Shown piece after piece: positions 16,993 through 22,145 of a DNA stretch of 22,145 bases. The DNA comes from Jimgerdemannia flammicorona (Eukaryota; Mucoromycota; Endogonomycetes; Endogonales; Endogonaceae): assembly GCA_003990745.1 (NCBI GenBank), contig RBNI01001503.1:1-22145 (forward strand). The letters are read 5' to 3'. The notes under the pieces were generated by a model. The model saw nothing but the letters and a program-made list of their open reading frames with translations, searched no databases and was not told the origin of the DNA. Each line of letters starts with the position of its first letter. Position 1 is the first letter of the stretch. Made by a program: the position numbers and the translations under genes.

Positions 16993-17823
16993 TTAGAGCA
17001 GAATATTCAGGATCATAGGGACTTCATCCTTCTCATCAGAGGTCAGGATGTCTTCAAAGGAGATGAGGTCTATGAACATTTCATCAAGGTCATGTAGGTC
17101 ATACATTTCGTGTGCTTTGATGTCATGTGGAATGACATCATCACCAATGATGTCATCATATTCGGCAGTGAGAAGGAGGTCTGGAGCTCTCCAGTCTATG
17201 AGGTTCTCTTCCACAAAATAGGGAACAAATATGGGGTCTTGGGGAGATCTAACCTGGATGCTTAGGCCTTGGAATACTGAGATCAATCCTTGCAGAAATT
17301 GGTCTGGGTTGTTCTGAAGGATGGGGTGCCAGAAGTCTTCTACTTCATTACTATTGAGGGTAATAGTGGACTGGGCTTCCATAGCCACCCTGGCTTCTAG
17401 TGCATTAAAACAGTGGGATGACAGATCTCTGAAATCTGAGACTCTAACATACTCCAAGTTGGGGATCGACCATGGTACATGCCTGAAGATCTGATAGAGC
17501 TTCTTAGCTATCCTCGTTTCATGTATATCCATGGGAGTGGCTTCTTGTAGCTCTTGAGTGCTGGCCTGTGGGAACTCCCAGCAGAGGAGATTTCCTATTT
17601 CGTACTCCTGCCATATTTGGGGGCATTTAGTAGCAATAATGATCCTTGTTTCCATTTCATGGCAGTAGAGGATATAGTGATAAGGGTCACCAGTACCCAG
17701 GTTGACACTAGGAGTCCTTCTTGAGTGGGTCCTCATGGCTCTTCTGATGTCTTAGAACATCCTTTCTTTGACCGGAGTACCTTGGTGGTTTCTTGACCTT
17801 GAGGTTTGGCAGGCAGCAGGTAT
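16993..17823 (-). CDS. LTR-resident ORF of unknown function, 5' LTR copy
   Basis: Best copy of the LTR frame: 247 codons are uninterrupted from an internal ATG at 17736 to TAA at 16993-16995. The full ancestral frame starts at 17823, where ATG is now ATA, and one TAA (RMF-stop-DIRR) lies between. The product would be a soluble-looking protein: a basic N-terminus (RTHSRRTPS), a Trp/Tyr-containing middle (WQEYEI, FRHVPWSIPNLEY, SDFRDLSSHC), a segment rich in Gln/Pro (SIQVRSPQDP, FVPYFVEENLIDWRAPDLL), and an acidic C-terminus (about 60 residues, many Asp/Glu) ending NILL. No signal peptide, membrane segment or catalytic motif is seen. It has the element's strand and precedes gag by about 500 nt, so gag translation would need splicing, reinitiation or internal entry. 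Relative to the 3' LTR copy it has +3 codons (PQA) and -1 codon (in WHP/P) and no frameshift. Confidence 0.6.
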
Positions 17824-17893
17824 TTTCTTTATAGTAAGTCTTTGAGCTATTTTGGGATTGGTGGGTCTCGTTGGTTACTGCTACTTGATTCTT

Positions 17894-17901
17894 CTTTTAT
17901 A
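17894..17901 (-). promoter_or_regulatory. TATA box in the 5' LTR
   Basis: TATAAAAG on the minus strand, about 155 nt from the LTR start and 70-80 nt upstream of the start position of the LTR frame. Same relative place as in the other two LTRs. The likely promoter for the element's genomic RNA. Confidence 0.55.
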
Positions 17902-18056
17902 TTCCTTGAGATGCTTATACTGTGGTCACAATGACTCATAGTTGGTCATCATTGTTCATCTCATATGCCATATGATCTTCTTGTGCTCCAATCTGGTAGC
18001 TTACAAGGAAAGACTGTCTTCTGTGCTAATGTCATCATTCTGAGGTCATCATTATA

Positions 18057-18089
18057 TTATATATTCTGGGATATATCTTATAGAGCAGG
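18057..18089 (+). other. Ty1/copia copy B: displaced 3' end with PPT
   Basis: Starts with TTAT, the probable gypsy target duplication. GATATATCTTATAGAGCAGGAG matches ATATCTCATTGAGCAGAAG before the LTR at 6420, differing by transitions and one transversion. It is the right end of the copia 3' region, cut off from 9174 by the gypsy insertion. GAGCAGGAG is the polypurine tract. Confidence 0.65.
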
Positions 18090-18248
18090 AGTATTGAAAT
18101 ATCTTAGTTTTAGCAACTTAATATATAGTGGTATAGTCTGACTAAATTATCCTGTAAACATCATCAGTATATATAAAAGTATATAAGTTAGTATCAATAA
18201 ATAATCATTATTTCTCTCTCTGTCTTTTTCCAAGTATTCCACAACAAT
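18090..18248 (+). repeat. 3' LTR of Ty1/copia copy B
   Basis: 159 bp starting TATTGAAAT (TGTTGRRAT with G to A) and ending CCACAACA, so the ancestral ends form the inverted pair TGTTG/CAACA. It contains TATATATAAAAG (about 18169-18180), a possible TATA box, and ATCAATAAATAA, a possible poly(A) signal. GCAACTTAATATAT matches the LTR at 6420. Because it closes copy B, it shows the gypsy element inserted only about 30 nt before it. Confidence 0.62.
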
Positions 18249-18777
18249 TACTAGATCTTTTGTAGTAATTTTTGATTGACTTGATATTCTTAGTAGTGGG
18301 TCTATAGTAGTACTAGAGTTGCAGGTATTAGGTTCAGGTATTTTTTTAACTATTCTTCTAGGTCAGGATAATATAGAAGAGGTTTTGCTAGATTCAGCAG
18401 TTTGTAATTCTTACTATTATATTACCTTAACTTATTTATGGAGGACTTAGTAATAGAGGTGAGATTTCTTTTAGTTGATAAAATATTTCTTATAGTTTAG
18501 AAAGATCTTGGCTTTGTAGTAGTAATTATTGAAGAAGAGATTCAGAAAATGTTTACTTATAGCTTTGATGAATTTTCTTAAATATTTCTTATAGAAGTAA
18601 CTACTGATTAATCTTTCAAATTCTTATCTAATTCTTTGAGTATAGATGTCATTGTATTGAGTATCAAATTATTTCATTATTAAGTCTGTCAAATTCCCCT
18701 TGGCTGGCATGGGTCTTGGTCTACTTAGTGATAATTCTAAGTTTGATTCTGAGGAGTAGCCAGAGTGTGATATTATT

Positions 18778-18780
<3 letters not shown>
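18249..18780. other. Unassigned AT-rich region
   Basis: About 530 nt between the copia LTR and the LINE tail. Neither strand gives a recognisable protein. On the minus strand a stretch around 18550-18700 has few stops (words such as FERLI and KKYLRKFIKAI), but without any match I can name. It could be older host or transposon sequence flanking the copia insertion. Confidence 0.4.
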
Positions 18781-18816
<36 letters not shown>

Positions 18817-19977
18817 GTCACTTAGACTTCCATTTATTACCACTCACTCTATAAAAATAATACAAATATACCCACAACCCCTCAACCAATCCCCCTTGGG
18901 TCACCCTCTCTACCCTTCAATCCCACCTGTCAGAGTATAACCCAGCCATCCACCACCTGAACTCTCTCTCCACTCTTTTTACAAATACTATCCACCAGAC
19001 TCTGACAGCTCCCCCCACCTGAGCCCCACCCTCTCCACCAACCATTCAAAATGTCAAGTATTAACCATTCCCAATATGCCATCTTAGCCCCAACTAATAA
19101 CTTCTGGTCATTCTTAAAGACATGAAGCCAATGTCCAGCCAGCCCTACCCAGATCACCAGAGCCCATCTCAAAGTCAACCATTCATTCTCAACCCTGCCC
19201 ACTAACCTTCAGCAGAGGTCTCCCCATCTCTCTCCTTCCTCCCCCACCAGTGGCTGCAGGCCCAGCCGGTCTGCAATACCCCACCAAAACTCTTCCAGAA
19301 CTTCACACTCTCCTAGCCAATGTTCAGACATCTGTACTACTTCCCCCTCTTGACCAATGTCTATATATTCTTCACACTCAAATTCACCAGCCACTACCAA
19401 ATACTCTGACCAATGGTTCAGCATCACATTCTGCCTTAGGAACTTCCACCACACTACCCAGAACTTGGGGGAGAGCCACTACATCACCTATTTACTTAAA
19501 GACCAAATACCATTCTAGTCCCACTCCTTACCAATCCCCACTCTTTGCCATGCTTCAGGTCATAGGTCTCCACTAAGTCTCTGCAAACATTCCATTCTAT
19601 TGCCAAGCTGGAAATCCTCCACCAATGTATCTCTAAGTAGTAAATAGTCCCATCTCTACATCTGCAGTCCCCATTTCTCCTCCCCCTCATCTCCCTGCCA
19701 CTGAAGACCAATTCTTCTTGCACTATCTACCACTTCCCACCAAAAGCCTTTGTAGTGCATCCTCTTGCTCCCTTCCAAGGCCACTAGTGCCAGTAGGTCA
19801 CCAGTTGCTCCTTGAGGGGAATACCAGACTTCCCACACCCTCTGTATGAGCAGCACCCACTCTTAGCCCCTCAACTTGCTTGCTCTCTTCAGCCACCATA
19901 CTCTTAGATATTAAAGTCACTTGGTGAAGTCAATAAGACCCAGCCCAACTCTGTCAACAGACAATATCAGGACCTCT
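18781..19977 (-). mobile_element. LINE copy 2, 5'-truncated
   Basis: On the minus strand it ends GGAAGTCTAAGTGACTATA plus a 33-nt A-run (T-run on + 18781-18813). The coding part corresponds to the C-terminal third of the LINE polyprotein. Frames read WYSPQGATGDLLALVALEGS and RYKGFWW-type words (from 19856), HWLGECEVLEEFWWG and GERWGDL (19209-19454), and NEWLTLRWALVIWVGLAGHW, WWRGW (18930-19202), matching copy 3 in order. Frames are broken by stops and shifts. No RT active site is included. GC-richer and far less damaged than copy 1. Its left end abuts copy 3, and a true 5' boundary cannot be seen. Confidence 0.82.
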
Positions 19978-20190
19978 CTTTTTTTTTTTTTGTATAGTCA
20001 CTTGGACTCTCTTTATTAACTGGCATCTATAGTAATATGAATATAGCCTAAGCCCTCAACCTATCTCACAAGGACCCCCCCCCTCCCTAGTACCCGCAAA
20101 CGATACCCCACCCACCTTCACTGCAACTCTTCCACCACTCTTCTCTACAATCCTCCTTACTAGTCCCTTACATCCCCCCCCCTTGGGACC

Positions 20191-20814
20191 CTAACCAATC
20201 CACCATGCCTTGAAGAGCTCAAGCATCAGCTCCTCCCACCTCACTACCCTCAGTCTCACTGGCCGCTGGGGGCCCACCTCAAAGACACTCTGCCAGTGTT
20301 CTGTGAGCCCCACCCATATCACAACAGCCCAACCAACTGTCAGCCACTCATTCCTCACCCCCCCCACCAGCCTTGACTGCAGTGCCACCCACTGCCCACC
20401 CACCTCAGGGTCAGGTGCCGATACTCCCAACCTCTTCCCAACTACCTTCTAAAAATTCTCCATACTCTTGCACTCCCCCAGTCAATGTTCAGAGGTCTGC
20501 ACCACCCCTCCCTCCTGCCCTACATTATAATACTACTCACAATCAAAGACCCCTCCATCCACCAGATGGCCAGCCCTAAAGTTTAGTATCACATTTCAAT
20601 GCAGCAGTCTCCACCATGCTACCCAGAGTTTTGGTGAGAGCCTCCTTAACATAACCTTGATCCATGACCAGATGCCTGCCCAGTCGCAGCTCTCTCCGAT
20701 CCCAGCCCCCTGCCAGGTCTCTGGCCAAAGGTCCTGCCCCAACCCCCTAAGGCACTCTATGCCCTCCTCTAAGTGGAAGTCCTCAACCGGATTCCCTCCC
20801 AACAAGAGCCTGTC
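20191..20814 (-). pseudogene. LINE copy 3: polyprotein C-terminal domain
   Basis: Same frame as the RT upstream, after a TAG at 20815-20817. It reads LLGGNPVEDFHLEEGIE, WIKVMLRRLSPKLWVAWWRLLH, stop, HWLGECKSMENF, stop, NEWLTVGWAVVIWVGLTEHW and RWEEL, ELFKAWW. These blocks recur in LINE copies 1 and 2, so this is a family-specific C-terminal domain rich in Trp. I do not recognise it beyond that; no CCHC knuckle is evident. About four stops interrupt it, mostly former Trp/Gln codons. Confidence 0.7.
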
Positions 20815-22131
20815 CTACCTCCACATTGCCAGTCCCCAGTTCTCATCCCCTTCAGTACCTTGCCAACGAATCCCAATGTGATGGGACCCATCGACCACTC
20901 CCCACCAGAATCCTTTGTATCTTATCCTCTGGCTACCATCCAAGGCCACCAAGGACAGTAGATCACCTGAGCCACCTCTTGGCGACACCCTCGCCTCCCA
21001 CAAATGCTGCATAAGGGGCACCCATTCTCCTTCTCTCAACTCACTGGCCCTCTTCATCCACCATGCCCTCAAGTAGAGTAGCCTCTTGGGAAAGTCCACC
21101 AGGCCAAGTCCTCCACGATCCACAGGAAGTGCTATTACCTCCCAACCAATCTGACTCCAGCATCCAGCCCAGAGCCAAGAGCAGGCCATCTTGAGAAGCT
21201 TTTTAACCACCCACTTAGGAAAGTCCAAATGGTATCCCAGATACCAAAGCTTCGGCATCCAATACATATTCAGAACAGTTACCCTTCCTGCCAGCAACAC
21301 CTGTCTACCACTCCAACTCATCAGTACCTTCCCCCATTCTACCAGCTTGCGCTCCCACCACTCCTTGGGAAGTAAAGAGCCATCCACTGAGAAATAGATA
21401 CCCAAGTACCATACCACTCCTCCAGCTGGGACAATTGTTCCAATGATGTTCCCACCTATGACTCCTTCTCCTAGGACCATTGTCTCACACTTGTGCCAGT
21501 TGGGTTTTGCCCCAGAACACATCTCATACCACTCAACTGTCTCCTTGAGCATAGCCACATCTGCCACCAAGCCCAACCCAACCACCATATTATCTGCAAA
21601 GGCCCCCACCTTCCAATTGATGCCCAAGATATTCAGTCCACCAACCCTACACCAGATCCTATCCAACAAAGGCTCCAGGGTGAAGGCGTAAAGGATAGGT
21701 GACAGTGGATCACTCTGAGGCACCCCCCTCCCTAAGGGGAAAGAAGCCCCCCTGTTTCCATTCACCAGAATCACAGCCCTACTCTCTTCCAGTAATCCAA
21801 TGAGTGACTGACAAATGTCTACTGGTACCCCAATGCGCTCCAGTACCTTCTCTAACCATACTCTCCAGACCCTATCATAGGCTTTCTCCTGGTCCAGCAA
21901 AACCAAGCGGCCATCCACCCCTACAGCTCAAGTATCTTCAATGACACCATGAACCCATACTGTACTATCCCGGATCAGTCGGTCCCCCACAAAGCCTTGC
22001 TGCTTCTTCTCTAGCACCAGGTGAGCCACACCCTGTAGTCTTGCCACCAGGATTTTGGTGACCAGCTTGCATTCCATATCCAGCAGCATAATTGGCCTCC
22101 AGTTCTTCCAGTCCTCCTTATGCCCTTTGTC
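20815..22131 (-). pseudogene. LINE copy 3: reverse transcriptase
   Basis: RT for target-primed reverse transcription. From the window edge inward: EDWKNWRPIMLLDMECKLVT (motif 1 type, NWRPIxLL), ARLQGVAHLVLEKKQQGFV, stop, VDGRLVLLDQEKAYDRVW (motif A with catalytic Asp), GRGVPQSDPLSPILYAFTLEPLL (motif B), VGAFADNMVV (motif C, should be FADD: Asn codon AAT at 21589-21591, GAT to AAT), MCSGAKPNWHKCE, and VWYLGIYF (motif D/E). The thumb region follows with WSGRQVLLAGR. DQEKAYDRV resembles L1-like clades. 367 codons are open from 21918. The Asp-to-Asn change in motif C predicts loss of catalysis even though the frame is long. Confidence 0.9.
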
Positions 22132-22145
22132 CTTTTTTTTTTTTT
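22132..22145. repeat. T-run at window edge
   Basis: About 13 T on + (A on -). It may be an A-rich coding stretch of the LINE (Lys codons) or a poly(A) tail of a further LINE insertion upstream. The window ends, so it cannot be decided. Confidence 0.5.

Larger units (their letters stand above)
9175..18056 (-). mobile_element. Full-length Ty3/gypsy retrotransposon with dUTPase domain
   Basis: An 8.9-kb element on the minus strand: 5' LTR 16527-18056, PBS about 16510-16523, gag about 16460-15000, pol about 15000-11020, PPT 10708-10717, 3' LTR 9175-10707. Pol order is protease, Cys/His-rich linker, dUTPase, RT, RNase H, integrase, GPY/F. The order RT-RNase H-integrase defines Ty3/gypsy. No chromodomain is seen after GPY/F. 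It lies inside copia copy B, just before that element's 3' LTR, and itself holds a LINE tail in gag. Damage is moderate: a dozen or more stops, a few frame changes, and altered residues in protease and integrase. The RT YIDD box is intact. Confidence 0.9.
16527..18056 (-). repeat. 5' LTR of the gypsy element
   Basis: 1530 bp, direct repeat of 9175-10707. On + it starts TGTCATATAGTGG and ends ATTATA, where the 3' LTR ends ATTACA, so the terminal CA was lost by C to T. It carries a TATA box (17894-17901), the best-preserved LTR reading frame (16993-17823), two 35-bp units (16909-16978) and an AATAAA on the minus strand near 16735. As the promoter-bearing LTR it would start genomic RNA synthesis, with the LTR reading frame as the first ORF in the transcript. 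Confidence 0.88.
19978..22145 (-). mobile_element. LINE copy 3 with RT domain, continuing beyond the window
   Basis: Head to tail with copy 2: its A-tail (T-run on + 19979-19991) starts inside sequence homologous to copy 2's upstream region. It has GTCCAAGTGACTATA at its 3' end, the family terminus. One frame runs from the window edge to about 20190 with about six stops, covering RT and the C-terminal domain. A T-run at 22132-22145 at the edge could be a coding Lys run (KKKDKGHKEDW) or the tail of another insertion. The upstream endonuclease and ORF1 are not in the window. Confidence 0.85.

Noticed and set aside
18550..18730. Minus-strand stretch with few stops (FERLI, KKYLRKFIKAI)
   Set aside because: No recognisable family, no start, short; AT-rich sequence yields Lys/Ile/Tyr/Phe-rich frames by chance.
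20210..21702. Several Pro/Ser/His-rich open frames on + in the LINE region
   Set aside because: They lie opposite the LINE polyprotein, and their composition reflects the reverse complement of Trp/Gly-rich codons.

Overview
The window contains nested retrotransposons and no host gene, tRNA, rRNA or CRISPR array that I can recognise. Element types (Ty1/copia, Ty3/gypsy, LINE) and the damage pattern suggest a filamentous fungus, probably an ascomycete with RIP-like mutation. The damage is C-to-T and G-to-A: CAG/CAA and TGG codons have become stops, His codons Tyr, and Gly/Asp codons Ser/Asn. The organism is an inference; no species marker is visible.

Layout. (1) 1-6419, + strand: an old, AT-rich Ty1/copia element (copy A), readable from gag/protease through integrase, reverse transcriptase and RNase H to an LTR at about 6420-6550. 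It is split by a 5'-truncated LINE (497-1331, 12-16 bp target duplication) and directly next to it by a solo Ty3/gypsy LTR (1348-2918). (2) 6551-9174 and 18057-18248, + strand: a second copia (copy B), lacking gag, protease and the start of integrase, and split just before its 3' LTR by the gypsy element. (3) 9175-18056, - strand: a full-length Ty3/gypsy element of about 8.9 kb with about 1.53-kb LTRs, PBS, PPT, gag with zinc knuckle, and pol in the order protease, Cys/His-rich linker, dUTPase, RT, RNase H, integrase, GPY/F. A 108-bp LINE tail sits in gag directly after the zinc knuckle. (4) 18249-18780: unassigned AT-rich DNA. (5) 18781-22145, - strand: two GC-richer LINE copies head to tail, the second carrying most of an RT domain.

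Two features stand out. The gypsy pol has a dUTPase domain, with all five family motifs traceable, between protease and RT. Each of three gypsy LTR copies also carries an unrecognised reading frame of about 275 codons in the sense strand, with a TATA box about 80 nt upstream and an AATAAA further down. The copies differ by several whole-codon indels, which suggests the frame once encoded a protein. A solo LTR of this family may therefore be a self-contained transcription unit.

Inferred order of events: copia first, then LINE and gypsy insertions into copia, then a LINE tail into gypsy. Copia remnants and LINE copy 1 are the most mutated; gypsy and the right-hand LINEs the least. No element looks autonomous: key residues in copia RT, gypsy protease and integrase, and LINE RT are altered, and stops interrupt most reading frames.
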